The notes under the pieces: model-generated
What the model saw: only the letters and a program-made list of their open reading frames with translations
The model's database searches: none
Told to the model about the DNA's origin: nothing
Shown: in pieces, positions 1 to 7,687 of the stretch
How the letters are laid out: every line of letters begins with the position of its first letter
How positions within the stretch are numbered: the stretch's first letter is position 1
Assembly (NCBI GenBank): GCA_009775705.1
Contig: VSQE01000027.1
Span: forward strand, 1-30,782
Direction of reading: 5' to 3'
Source of the DNA: Prevotellamassilia sp.
Lineage (GTDB): Bacteria > Bacteroidota > Bacteroidia > Bacteroidales > Bacteroidaceae
Length of the DNA: 30,782 nt
Translations under genes and position numbers: made by a program

Positions 1-54
1 GGGGCATGCGGGCCGGCCCTCCGGTATCTTTTTTATAAGATATGCGTCACATCT

Positions 55-2409
55 TTACTTTACAAGAACTTTCTTGCCGTTGATGATGTACAAGCCCTTG
101 ACAGCCTTTTCAACACGACGGCCGGAGAGGTCGTAGATGGTGTTGGTCTGCTGGCCGGGAGCGGCAACGATGGTGTCGCTGATGCCGGTGGTGAAGTCAC
201 CTACAGGTTTCAGACGCCAGTAGTTATTGAACTTGTCTTCAAGGGTATTGTAAGTCTTCACGGAACCCTCCGTTGCAGCGGCAGCATCATTGATACCCGT
301 TTTACCGAAGCCGGCAAGGGTGATAAAGGTTGCGAAGTTCTCGGCATTCACCATGTAGGTGTGCTTCAGGATGAAGGCGGCAGGAGCTATGTGGGATTTC
401 TTGATTTCGAAGTCTGCGGGTACTCCTTCAGCCTTATTCCAAGGAATTTCGGGACCTACTACAGCAGGCTCGGACCAGTGAACGAGCGGACAGTCTTGAC
501 CGAAACGGAAGCTGGCGGCATACGTGTTCCGGGCTACGTTCTCCAGGTAATAGGTAGTGTCGGTAGCGGCAGTGAAGCCCCACTGGAAGAGTTCGCTTTC
601 GGCATTGAGTTCTTTCCAGAGCATGATGGTGGTATCAGCCTCTGTGCAAAGAGCATACTGCTTGCCGGGCTGCTTGAGGATATAATCTTTCAGAGCGCTG
701 ATAAGCACGTACTTCTTGGTAACGTCGAATGCAATGGTCTCGGTCTTCTCAAGAACGGCAACGGCATCCTTGCAACCGTCAAGATTCTTTTCCTCTATGG
801 CTTTCTTCATGTCGGCAAGCTGTTCGGCGGTCCAACCGCCTACGCAACCTTCGGCATTTACGTACTGTACGTAGGGAGCGAAACGGATGGCCTGTGCCAT
901 TTCCTCAGTAAAGATCTCGAAAGTCAGACGACCGCCTATATCCGAGCCACCGGCACCGGATTCCCAGAATCTAAGAACACCGTTACCTCCAAAGTCGTTC
1001 CACCAGGAGTTTTCCGTTCCGTGGAGTTTGAAGGAGAAGCCGGTATCGTTGTTTGTAAGATCGAAAGTGTTAGGCTCCAATGTTTCCTCAACAGGCTGGA
1101 GGGTCAGTTCCGTCTGGTTGCTGCCGTTGTCGGCATAGACGATTTTCTCGGCTCCGAAGAGCTTGCTGTAGATCTTGAATCCATCTTCGGTATTGCCGGT
1201 GAAGGCCCAGAGAGAGCTGTCGTTCACTTCAGTGATATTGCCTTCGCAAAGAATACCCAGACCTTCGGAATCCAGCTTGAGATACTTGGAACCGCGAATG
1301 CCTATGCGGTAGTACTTGGTGTCGGGCGACAGTTTTCCGTCTACAATGGTCGTAGCCTCGAAAGGAAGGGCACTTGCGTCCTTTTCGTAAACAATGGTGA
1401 TGGTCTCGTCTTCGCTGATAGTGTAGTCGGCATACTGCTGGCTTTCTTCGGACACTTTGTAGCCGACGAAGCTGGGCAGTGCATCGAGTTTGGATCCTTT
1501 TCTATAGTATTTATCTATGGGATTTTTCAATACGTTTCCTTCCGTATCAACAAACGATACGTTGATAAGCGGCCAGCACTCGTAGTAGAACAACAGGAAC
1601 AGCCCCTCGGACTCTTCGGTGATGGTATAGGGAAGTTCCACTTCCTCTTCCTCGTTATCGGCATTTACGGCACGGACAAAGTCATAGTGCTCAATGGAAG
1701 GTGCGGTCAGTTCCTCACCGATAAGCATGTTTTCCAAAATGGCTTCCTCATATCCGGGGATGGTAGCGTCACCAGTAGCCAGATCGTAAACATTGTAAAG
1801 GATCTCCATCGTCTCTTTGTTTTCAATGGTCGGGATGTAGATCATATACTGGCTGTTACCTCCGGCAACGTTCCAACCTACACATTTAGCCAGTCCTTCT
1901 CCGGCAGAACCTACGTCCTGACCGTTCATATAGAGACTGTTCTCATCTCCGATAATGAAGATGCTGTCGCCGGACTCAATCAAGGGGTCGATGCTGAAAT
2001 AACCGCCTTCGATGTCTGTCACAGCCTGGGCATTGTTTTCGGCGAAAGTGGAAAGATAGTTCCCGCTCGGGGCTTTGAACTTCACTCTCTTGCCGCCGTA
2101 ACCGTTGTCGGAAACTTCTTCCACTACCCAGATATAAGAGGAAGTGGAACGATTACCCAGAACAAAGTCCTTGCGGTTGAGCCAACATTTGCCTTCGGAA
2201 TCTTCCGAAATAAAGGCGTTACGCGTACCGTATTGCGGCAAGTCGTCCGTAATTTGACCCTGACAATAGAGAAGAATTTTAGTACCCTCAGTTAATTGAT
2301 CCAACGAAGTGACGTAATTTCCCTTTTCCGTCACCACGTCTGTTGCATGAACTGTCATCACTCCGAAGAATGTAAGGAGAAAGGACAGGCAGAAGTAAAT
2401 TTTCTTCAT
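55..2409 (-). CDS. Large secreted multidomain surface protein (784 aa) with MucBP-like domain and C-terminal sorting-like tail
   Basis: Function is not recognised beyond being an exported protein. The frame is open back to 2484, but I start it at the ATG at 2409: it opens a clear signal peptide (MKK, hydrophobic core, ending VHA near residue 22), and a TATATTTG promoter box at 2458-2465 lies inside the longer version. Residues about 282-343 resemble a MucBP-like repeat (VSFVDTEGNVL, ending ITIVYEKD). About 365-500 resembles lectin/beta-trefoil-like repeats (YYRIGIRGSKYLKL, SSLWAF). The last 29 residues (IYDLSGRRV, GLYIINGKKVLVK) look like the C-terminal tails of Bacteroidota secreted proteins. 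The regulator remnant at 2528-3586 lies just upstream on the same strand, and the lectin-like fragment at 3559-4623 has a related style. Its base composition looks more AT-rich than the housekeeping genes further right. The family assignments are from motif reading only; gene reality is near certain. Confidence 0.85.
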   Translation of the reverse strand: MKKIYFCLSFLLTFFGVMTVHATDVVTEKGNYVTSLDQLTEGTKILLYCQGQITDDLPQYGTRNAFISEDSEGKCWLNRKDFVLGNRSTSSYIWVVEEVSDNGYGGKRVKFKAPSGNYLSTFAENNAQAVTDIEGGYFSIDPLIESGDSIFIIGDENSLYMNGQDVGSAGEGLAKCVGWNVAGGNSQYMIYIPTIENKETMEILYNVYDLATGDATIPGYEEAILENMLIGEELTAPSIEHYDFVRAVNADNEEEEVELPYTITEESEGLFLLFYYECWPLINVSFVDTEGNVLKNPIDKYYRKGSKLDALPSFVGYKVSEESQQYADYTISEDETITIVYEKDASALPFEATTIVDGKLSPDTKYYRIGIRGSKYLKLDSEGLGILCEGNITEVNDSSLWAFTGNTEDGFKIYSKLFGAEKIVYADNGSNQTELTLQPVEETLEPNTFDLTNNDTGFSFKLHGTENSWWNDFGGNGVLRFWESGAGGSDIGGRLTFEIFTEEMAQAIRFAPYVQYVNAEGCVGGWTAEQLADMKKAIEEKNLDGCKDAVAVLEKTETIAFDVTKKYVLISALKDYILKQPGKQYALCTEADTTIMLWKELNAESELFQWGFTAATDTTYYLENVARNTYAASFRFGQDCPLVHWSEPAVVGPEIPWNKAEGVPADFEIKKSHIAPAAFILKHTYMVNAENFATFITLAGFGKTGINDAAAATEGSVKTYNTLEDKFNNYWRLKPVGDFTTGISDTIVAAPGQQTNTIYDLSGRRVEKAVKGLYIINGKKVLVK

Positions 2410-2457
2410 TCTGGTGTGATTAAATTGATAAATAATTGAATTGAAAAAATTTCGCAA

Positions 2458-2465
2458 CAAATATA
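2458..2465 (-). promoter_or_regulatory. Bacteroidales -7 box for the secreted protein
   Basis: On the minus strand the sequence reads TATATTTG, an exact TAnnTTTG box. It would start transcription near 2452, giving a leader of about 40 nt before the ATG at 2409. No clear TTTG is present at the -33 spacing. Its position fixes the start codon choice. Confidence 0.65.
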
Positions 2466-2527
2466 CTTTATTTTTTATACACAATGAAATTTTCTGCTAA
2501 AAAGTTTTTATCTTCACAACTAAATTT

Positions 2528-3586
2528 TTATTCCTTCCGCATGATTTCAGCAATCTGTTTCTCCAGACTCCTGCGGTCGAGGGCACAATTGCGGATTTTC
2601 GTGCGGTAACAATATACTGTATTGACCGAAACACCGAGAATGGCTGCGATGTGGGAACTGTCGGTGATGCCGATACGCAGGAAAGCCAGCAGACGCAGCT
2701 CGTTGTTCATGATTTCCGTATCGGGCAATACCAGTTGATGGTCCGGCCTAAGCAAGGCATTCACTTCTTTCAGAAAAGTGGGATACAGTCGCAAAAAGGC
2801 TACATCGAAACGTTTGAGACAGGTTTCCTTGAAATTATCGAGCAGGGCCGGGTTCTTCATCGTTTTTTTCAAACGCTCGCTTTCGCCGGCCTCAAGTCTC
2901 ATCAGCACCAGTTGCTTCATCTGCTCAAATTTGAGCACGGAATCGAGAGCCAGATTGAGAAAACAGACCGCACTTTCCTCTTTTTCGGTCAGCATGGTGC
3001 GGAAATCTTCAAGCACTCTTTCCTTTTCCTCGGCAACAGCCCGCAGATTTTCCTTTTCGGCAACAAGTTTACGGCGGCGACGGGCGGCATCCAACACGAA
3101 AAACAACAAACAGGAAAAAAGCACCACGCCGGCAATACCGACTCCCCAGAGCATCCGGCGATAGTGTTCGGCTTTCTTGCCTATGTACTGTTGCGTGGCA
3201 ACCAGAACAGGCGCCACTTCTATCATCCGCGACCGCGAATTGTATATCCGCGCGTCCTCATAAGCCGCGCGTCCGTAGTCTGAGGCCCGTTTCCAGTCTC
3301 CCTTCTCGGCCATGCGGCCCGCCAGACGGACAAGCGCCTCGTTGTCGTGGCGGGCGGAACGGATGTTGTAAATGGCGGCCAACGCCCAGTAGTAATCCCG
3401 CTGCGGAATGTCGCGCTTCAGAAAATATTTGTTGGAAATGGTCGTGGTAATGATTCCCTTCATTTCCGGATCCACCTTTTCCAGCCGCCGTTTGAGCAGG
3501 ACTATCATATCATCCACCTTGCGCGTACTGTAATGGAAAGTCAACGAGAGGGAGGTAGAATCCGTTTCATATTTCCGGACGGAATC
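2528..3586 (-). CDS. 5'-truncated DUF6377-type membrane HTH regulator
   Basis: C-terminal part of the Bacteroidota DUF6377 regulator family, normally about 530-560 aa with an N-terminal signal peptide and TPR-like helices. Visible from the N-side: a remnant of the helical sensor region, one membrane segment (MLWGVGIAGVVLFSCLL), an Arg-rich stop-transfer, a coiled coil rich in Glu/Lys, and a C-terminal LuxR-like HTH (ITDSSHIAAILGVSVNTVY). The frame is open only to a TGA at 3587-3589. No ATG stands at its head: the nearest starts are a TTG at 3544 and an internal ATG at 3508. Roughly 180-200 residues expected at the N-terminus, including the export signal, are missing. The neighbour on + begins at the same spot and is also headless. 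It is probably a gene remnant; in an intact relative it would sense an exported-side signal and regulate nearby surface genes. Family identity is firm, activity doubtful. Confidence 0.75.
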   Translation of the reverse strand, partial: DSVRKYETDSTSLSLTFHYSTRKVDDMIVLLKRRLEKVDPEMKGIITTTISNKYFLKRDIPQRDYYWALAAIYNIRSARHDNEALVRLAGRMAEKGDWKRASDYGRAAYEDARIYNSRSRMIEVAPVLVATQQYIGKKAEHYRRMLWGVGIAGVVLFSCLLFFVLDAARRRRKLVAEKENLRAVAEEKERVLEDFRTMLTEKEESAVCFLNLALDSVLKFEQMKQLVLMRLEAGESERLKKTMKNPALLDNFKETCLKRFDVAFLRLYPTFLKEVNALLRPDHQLVLPDTEIMNNELRLLAFLRIGITDSSHIAAILGVSVNTVYCYRTKIRNCALDRRSLEKQIAEIMRKE

Positions 3587-4623
3587 TCATCGACTCGGAC
3601 AATACGGCCGAAACGGCCGCACAGCTGTGGCGGGTGGAAACCGCGGAAAACGGTTATCGCTTTGTGAACCGTAAATCGGGCCGCTACCTGAATGTACGCT
3701 ACGATGAAAACCGCAACATAGGAATGGCCGTCACAGACCGGCAGCCCTGCGACTTCCGGATTTCGGAAGCAGCGGCGGGAGGCGGCAGCTACTTCAACAT
3801 CGCGGCTTTCCGCACTCCCTCGGGGGCGGATCCCTCCGAAACATATCTGCACCAGGCCAACAGCGGCGGTTCCAGAGACTATGTCATCATGATGGTGGGA
3901 AACGATTATTCGGGCAGCGAGAACAGCGCGTTCCATTTTGTGGAATTTGAAGAAAACAGACTTGCCTACAGCGACGGGGAGACCACACGGTGGTACCGCA
4001 TATACAACGCCGACGCCCGGCTTGACGGGCTCTGTCTGCAACAAAACACGCAGGCTGCCGCCGGCGGGGCTTCCTTCTTCTTTGCCGGCGAACAATCCGA
4101 CAATGCCAGACAGGAATGGAAACTGGTGGAAAACGAAGACGGGACAACAGGATTCGTCAATCGTGCCACCGGAGACGTCATCAACACGGAGACCCGCACC
4201 AACGGCCTGCTGAACATCGTGCAGTCGGCCGTGGCGGCCACAGCAGGAACAGGCTGGACACTTGCCTACATCGGAAAAGGACAATACACCATTGCCGGAA
4301 CAGAAAGCGACGGCATCACCCGCTATTTGAACGCTACCGAGGAAACGGGAGAGCCGGACACCTTCCTGCCGTCCGACAACCATCAGGGCACAGGCTTTGC
4401 CTTCAGGTTCAAACTGACGGCCGAAGTCCCTACCGGCATCTCCGGCCCGACCAACGCCCCGCTGAAAGTAAGAACCGAAAACGGAAAAATCTATGTGGAG
4501 GGCCACAGCCGTTTCGCGATACACACCGCAAGCGGCCCGCTCGTTAACGGCAATGACCGTCTGCCAAGCGGAATCTATCTGGTCAGCGCCGGCGGCGAGA
4601 CGGTAAAAGTATACGTCCGCTGA
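3559..4623 (+). CDS. 5'-truncated secreted lectin-like protein
   Basis: No specific function recognised. The frame follows a TAG at 3556-3558 and reads as coherent protein from about 3583 (NLIDSDNTAET, QLWRVE), before any good start codon; the first candidate is a GTG at 3634, inside the first repeat. There is no signal peptide, although the rest looks like an exported protein. Repeated beta-trefoil-like segments are visible: QLWRVE with GYRFVNRKSGRYLNV, then QEWKLVENEDGTTGFVNRATG, in the manner of ricin-type repeats. The end (KVRTENGKIYVEG, LPSGIYLVSAGG, VKVYVR) is a typical Bacteroidota C-terminal sorting-like tail. A strong terminator follows at 4659-4700, so the 3' end is intact. The 5' end was lost at the junction shared with the regulator at 2528-3586. 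Probably a remnant unless the join is an assembly artefact. Confidence 0.7.
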   Translation, partial: NPFHISGRNLIDSDNTAETAAQLWRVETAENGYRFVNRKSGRYLNVRYDENRNIGMAVTDRQPCDFRISEAAAGGGSYFNIAAFRTPSGADPSETYLHQANSGGSRDYVIMMVGNDYSGSENSAFHFVEFEENRLAYSDGETTRWYRIYNADARLDGLCLQQNTQAAAGGASFFFAGEQSDNARQEWKLVENEDGTTGFVNRATGDVINTETRTNGLLNIVQSAVAATAGTGWTLAYIGKGQYTIAGTESDGITRYLNATEETGEPDTFLPSDNHQGTGFAFRFKLTAEVPTGISGPTNAPLKVRTENGKIYVEGHSRFAIHTASGPLVNGNDRLPSGIYLVSAGGETVKVYVR

Positions 4624-4658
4624 CAGCCGCTTTCTCCGCGCAAGACATCCCTACCGGA

Positions 4659-4700
4659 AAATCCGGAACTGTCTTCTGACCGACAGTTCCGGATTTTTTT
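4659..4700 (+). terminator. Intrinsic terminator of the lectin-like gene
   Basis: Perfect 15-bp inverted repeat AAATCCGGAACTGTC (4659-4673) and GACAGTTCCGGATTT (4682-4696) with an 8-nt loop, continuing into a run of seven T. It lies 35 nt after the stop codon of the + gene. Confidence 0.85.
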
Positions 4701-4868
4701 GAAAAAAAATTTTGTGTACGTATTTTAACATCCCTCTCCAAAGTTTAACCCGGAGTTTTTTCGGAAAACCTCCGGGAAGGGACCTATTTTTCACAACATA
4801 GTATCTTTTTTGAACAAGATGGGACCTTTTTTAAAAAAGATCGGATGTTTTTTTCACGTTAAGCGACG

Positions 4869-4914
4869 AAAAAAACCGCCCATTAGGCGGCTTTTCAGGG
4901 TTCTTCCACTTTGC
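4869..4914 (-). ncRNA. Candidate very short RNA of repeat copy 1, ending in intrinsic terminator
   Basis: Transcription from the promoter at 4920-4951 should start near 4914. On the minus strand it meets CCGCC-loop-GGCGG (4890-4876) followed by seven U (4875-4869), a compact intrinsic terminator. The product would be only about 45 nt. The two differences between the copies within the hairpin fall in the loop, while the stem is unchanged. That it is a stable RNA is inference; it might equally be an attenuated leader, since the sequence beyond the terminator is also conserved between copies. Confidence 0.4.
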
Positions 4915-4919
4915 TGGTG

Positions 4920-4951
4920 CAAATATACTGCATCCGAGGGCGAAAAGCAAA
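4920..4951 (-). promoter_or_regulatory. Full -33/-7 promoter inside repeat copy 1
   Basis: On the minus strand TTTG (4948-4951) is followed after 20 nt by TATATTTG (4920-4927). This is the textbook Bacteroides housekeeping promoter, in both elements and spacing. It faces leftward, toward the hairpin at 4869-4890. Both boxes are unchanged in the second copy. Confidence 0.7.
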
Positions 4952-5049
4952 TGCCCCTTAACCTTCGTTTACATTTGGTCCTGCAAGCCGTTTTTTCCTA
5001 TCGACGCTAAACGTGAAACGACACCCTCCTCTTTTTCCGGTTCAGAAAA

Positions 5050-5500
5050 TCCTTGCAACACAAACTCCCGTGCTTTTCCACATTCCACACTTCAGATACA
5101 TATATATTATTGGCTTTTTTCTTTTTTAGAACAAAAGAAGAAAACATGAGTAGTATGATAGTCTGTGGAAAACGTGGAGAAATACTTCACATTTTGTTTG
5201 GCCGTTCCGTTCCTAACATACGTACACGGTTTCTTCACATTCTTATCCACATTTCCGTTTATGGATAAATCTCTGAAACAGAAATGGCAAAACGGAATTT
5301 CCTGAAGATTTATAAACAGGCTGTGGAAAATTTTCGGAAGCCTGATTTTTTTGTCTCGGAAAGGCCTGAAATCTGTTGGAAAAGTCCGTATAAAGGCAGG
5401 GAAAAAGCCGGTTTTCGGTGGAAAATCCGGACCGGCGCGAGCAGGTCCCGAATGCAGGGTTTTCCAAAGGGTTTTCAAGCGGTTTTCCCCATCTTTTTAA
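5050..5500. other. Candidate replication origin: cluster of DnaA-box-like 9-mers
   Basis: One perfect DnaA box TTATCCACA (5243-5251) and three TTTTCCACA boxes (5074-5082 on +, 5164-5172 and 5322-5330 on -) lie within 260 bp. One-mismatch forms are at 5260-5268, 5417-5425 and 5483-5491. Between the first two boxes lies an AT-rich stretch (about 5098-5140, with TATATATTATT and T runs) that could unwind. The region is gene-free, and the short frames over it (for example 5284-5589) look like by-products of the repeated TTTTC words. From 5586 on, ten successive genes run rightward, as expected of a leading strand. GC-skew samples taken by eye to the left were mixed. Alternative: merely a long AT-rich leader or a DnaA-regulated region. 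Confidence 0.45.
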
Positions 5501-5555
5501 CAGGATTTTCAACAGGTTTTTCAGGGACGGCGGAACAGGGTTCATACATTTTCCG

Positions 5556-5563
5556 TAATTTTG
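5556..5563 (+). promoter_or_regulatory. -7 box of the SpoU/TrmH methyltransferase gene
   Basis: TAATTTTG fits TAnnTTTG and ends 22 nt before the ATG at 5586. No TTTG is seen at the -33 spacing. Confidence 0.55.
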
Positions 5564-5585
5564 CATCCGTCACGGAAAAAGGAAT

Positions 5586-6131
5586 ATGATGCGAAAACTC
5601 AGTGTAGAAGAACTTGGCCGGATGGACACGGAAACGTTCCGCCGGAGCAGCAAGCTGCCATTAGCGATGGTATTGGACAATGTGCGGAGCCTGCACAACG
5701 TGGGATCTGTTTTCCGCACGGCAGACGCGTTCCGCCTGTCGGTCATCTGCCTGTGCGGAATCACGGCCTGTCCGCCTTCGGCCGAGATACACAAGACAGC
5801 GCTCGGGGCGGAGGATTCGGTGGAATGGAAATATTTCGAAAACACGCTTGATGCCGTCCGCTGGCTGCATGGATCGGGGTATGCCGTACTGGCCGTGGAA
5901 CAGGTGGAGGGAAGCCTCAAGCTGGGACAGGACGCCGACGGTCTGCCGGCAGGGAAGTATGCCCTGGTCATGGGAAACGAGGTGAAAGGCGTGGCCCAGG
6001 AAGTGGTGGACGCCTGTGACGGTGCGGTGGAGATTCCCCAGTACGGAACGAAACATTCGCTCAATGTGAGTGTGTCGGCCGGTATTGTGATCTGGGATTT
6101 CGTGCGGCGCATTTCGGTGCCGGAAGAATAA
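5586..6131 (+). CDS. SpoU/TrmH-family RNA 2'-O-methyltransferase
   Basis: Methylates the 2'-hydroxyl of a tRNA or rRNA ribose using S-adenosylmethionine, in the cytoplasm. At 181 aa it is a minimal SPOUT enzyme. The three family motifs are present in order: motif 1 near residues 31-46 (NVRSLHNVGSVFRTAD, with the conserved Asn and Arg), motif 2 (YALVMGNEVKGV, about 127-138), and motif 3 (IPQYGTKHSLNVSVSAGI, about 152-169), which forms the cofactor-binding trefoil knot. The ATG at 5586 is followed at once by a second ATG; either may be used. There is no extra RNA-binding N-terminal domain, so the exact target (TrmH-type tRNA G18 or a rRNA site) cannot be read off. A TAATTTTG promoter box lies 22 nt upstream. 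rpoN follows after 63 nt but has its own promoter. Confidence 0.93.
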   Translation: MMRKLSVEELGRMDTETFRRSSKLPLAMVLDNVRSLHNVGSVFRTADAFRLSVICLCGITACPPSAEIHKTALGAEDSVEWKYFENTLDAVRWLHGSGYAVLAVEQVEGSLKLGQDADGLPAGKYALVMGNEVKGVAQEVVDACDGAVEIPQYGTKHSLNVSVSAGIVIWDFVRRISVPEE

Positions 6132-6144
6132 AAAGACCATTTAT

Positions 6145-6175
6145 TTTGTCTTTTTCTTGTTTTGGCGTAAATTTG
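6145..6175 (+). promoter_or_regulatory. rpoN promoter with both -33 and -7 elements
   Basis: TTTG (6145-6148), a 19-nt spacer, then TAAATTTG (6168-6175): an exact match to the Bacteroides housekeeping consensus. Transcription would begin near 6181, giving a leader of about 14 nt before the ATG at 6195. Confidence 0.75.
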
Positions 6176-6194
6176 TTACGATAAAACAGAACGT

Positions 6195-7664
6195 ATGTTA
6201 CAGAGACTTGAACAGACACAGGCGGAGATACAGGCCCAGCAGTTGTCGGCCTTGCAGATTGTGTATGCGCGTATGCTGGAGCTTCCGGTGGCGGACCTGG
6301 CGGCGCGTGTGCAGAACGAGATGGTGGACAACGCTGCTTTGGAAGAGGCGGACCGTGAGCCGGAAGAACCGGAAAGCGACAGGACAGACACGACGGCCGA
6401 TAGCGACGGTAACGACGAGGAGACCGGCGGCGAGGAATTGCTGGGCGACTATCTGACGGACGATGACGTGCCGGAATATCTGAAAGCCCGGGCGGATGCC
6501 GTTCGCGAACAGTATGAGGTTCCGCGTGCGGATTCGGTCTCATTCTATGAGAACCTGCGCGACCAGATCAGCGAATACAACCTGACGGAGCGCGAGCGGG
6601 AGGTAATGGAATATCTCATCGGCTCGCTCGACGGCGACGGCTTTCTGCGCAAGGACCTTTATACGTTGTCGGACGAGCTGGCCGTTTACCACAACATAGA
6701 CGTTACGGTGGAGGAACTGGAGCGGTTGCTCTCGGTGTTGCACCGTTTCGAGCCGCGCGGCATAGGAGCACGGTCGTTGCAGGAATGTCTTCGCCTGCAA
6801 CTGGAGGATCCGGAGCGTCGGTCCCACTATGACCGGCTGGCGCTGAAGGTGGTGAACCGCTGTTTCAAGGATTTCGTGGCCCGCAGGTGGGATGCCGTCA
6901 TGCGGCGGCTCAAGATTGACGAGGAGACGCTGAAACATGTGAGGTACGTGCTGACCCATCTGAACCCTTTGCCCGGCAGCGCCCTGAGCGAGAATATGCA
7001 GGGGGCGGCCCCTACCGTGCTTCCGGACTTTTTCGTGACGGCGGCGGACAACGGCGATTTTGTCGTGACGCTCAACAACGGAGACATACCGGAACTCCGG
7101 GTGAGCCCTTCCTTCAAGGAATCCATCCGCGAGTATTCCACCCACCGTTCCAAAATGACCCGCGAGCAGCGGGAGACCTATACGTATGTGAAGAACAAGG
7201 TGGAGTCGGCGAATATATTCATAGGATTGCTCAAAAGGCGACACCAGACCTTGTTGGCGGTGATGCAGACCATTGTGGACCTGCAACGGCCTTTTTTTGA
7301 AGACGATGACGAGAGCCTGTTGTCGCCCATGACGCAGAAGGAGGTGGCACAGAAGACGGGACTGGACATCTCCACTGTTTCGAGAGTGACGGGAAGCAAG
7401 TATGTGCAGACCCTTTACGGAATCTATCCCCTGAAGTATTTTTTCTCTTCCCAGTTTACGACAGAGGACGGTGGGGAGGTGTCTACCCGGCAGGTCAAGG
7501 CCGCTATGGCCGAGGTTCTGGCTACAGAGGACAAACACTCTCCGCTGACGGACGACGGTCTGGCTGAGGCGTTGCGGGAAAAGGGATTCCGCGTGGCGCG
7601 GAGAACCGTGGCCAAATACCGGGAGATGATGGGCATACCTACAGCCCGCCTGCGCAAGGACTGA
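6195..7664 (+). CDS. rpoN: RNA polymerase sigma-54 factor
   Basis: Directs RNA polymerase to -24/-12 promoters that need an AAA+ activator. At 489 aa it has the usual length. Region I is visible at residues 1-50: Gln- and Leu-rich, with QQLSALQIVYARMLELP and the end motif NEMVDNAALE. A very acidic region II follows (about 50-90). The core-binding domain contains DGFLRKDLYTLSDELA and RFEPRGIGARSLQECL. The HTH segment is MTQKEVAQKTGLDISTVSRV (about 377-396), followed by KYVQTLYGIYPLKYFFS. The signature RpoN box ARRTVAKYR is at 468-476, near the end. The gene has its own consensus promoter. The PAP2 gene begins 23 nt after its stop and is probably cotranscribed. No sigma-54 activator gene and no -24/-12 promoter was noticed in the window. 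Confidence 0.97.
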   Translation: MLQRLEQTQAEIQAQQLSALQIVYARMLELPVADLAARVQNEMVDNAALEEADREPEEPESDRTDTTADSDGNDEETGGEELLGDYLTDDDVPEYLKARADAVREQYEVPRADSVSFYENLRDQISEYNLTEREREVMEYLIGSLDGDGFLRKDLYTLSDELAVYHNIDVTVEELERLLSVLHRFEPRGIGARSLQECLRLQLEDPERRSHYDRLALKVVNRCFKDFVARRWDAVMRRLKIDEETLKHVRYVLTHLNPLPGSALSENMQGAAPTVLPDFFVTAADNGDFVVTLNNGDIPELRVSPSFKESIREYSTHRSKMTREQRETYTYVKNKVESANIFIGLLKRRHQTLLAVMQTIVDLQRPFFEDDDESLLSPMTQKEVAQKTGLDISTVSRVTGSKYVQTLYGIYPLKYFFSSQFTTEDGGEVSTRQVKAAMAEVLATEDKHSPLTDDGLAEALREKGFRVARRTVAKYREMMGIPTARLRKD

Positions 7665-7687
7665 ATTGAAAAAAAGAATTCGATACG

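Larger units (their letters stand above)
4739..4953. repeat. 215-bp dispersed intergenic repeat, copy 1
   Basis: This block matches 26417-26631 over exactly 215 bp in the same orientation, without gaps and with about 14 mismatches counted by eye. It contains a 5-bp-stem GC hairpin with an A-run (4869-4890), a perfect minus-strand promoter (4920-4951), the near-palindrome around 4830-4841 made of T and A runs, and an inverted repeat CCGGAG/CTCCGG near its left end. The short + strand frame starting MNKMGPFLKK occurs in both copies but has no promoter and looks non-coding. No transposase gene and no target-site duplication were seen. A further short inverted match to the element (CGACGCTAAACGTGAAA, about 5004-5020) lies just to its right. 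Confidence 0.8.

Noticed and set aside
1..54. AT-rich TATCTT/AAGATA stem and GGGCCGGCCC palindrome at the left edge as terminator
   Set aside because: The stem is weak and not followed by U on the minus strand; the context is cut by the window edge.
361..2295. 644-aa open frame on +
   Set aside because: Antisense to the secreted protein at 55-2409, which has signal peptide, domains and promoter; this frame has no recognisable domain or promoter.
4810..5010. Short ORF MNKMGPFLKK present in both repeat copies
   Set aside because: Substitutions between copies are not arranged as synonymous changes, there is no plus-strand promoter, and the frame runs through the terminator hairpin; better explained as a non-coding repeat.
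5284..5589. 101-aa open frame on + in the candidate origin
   Set aside because: Its content follows repeated TTTTC/GGAAAA words, it lacks a promoter, and it overlaps the -7 box and start of the methyltransferase gene.
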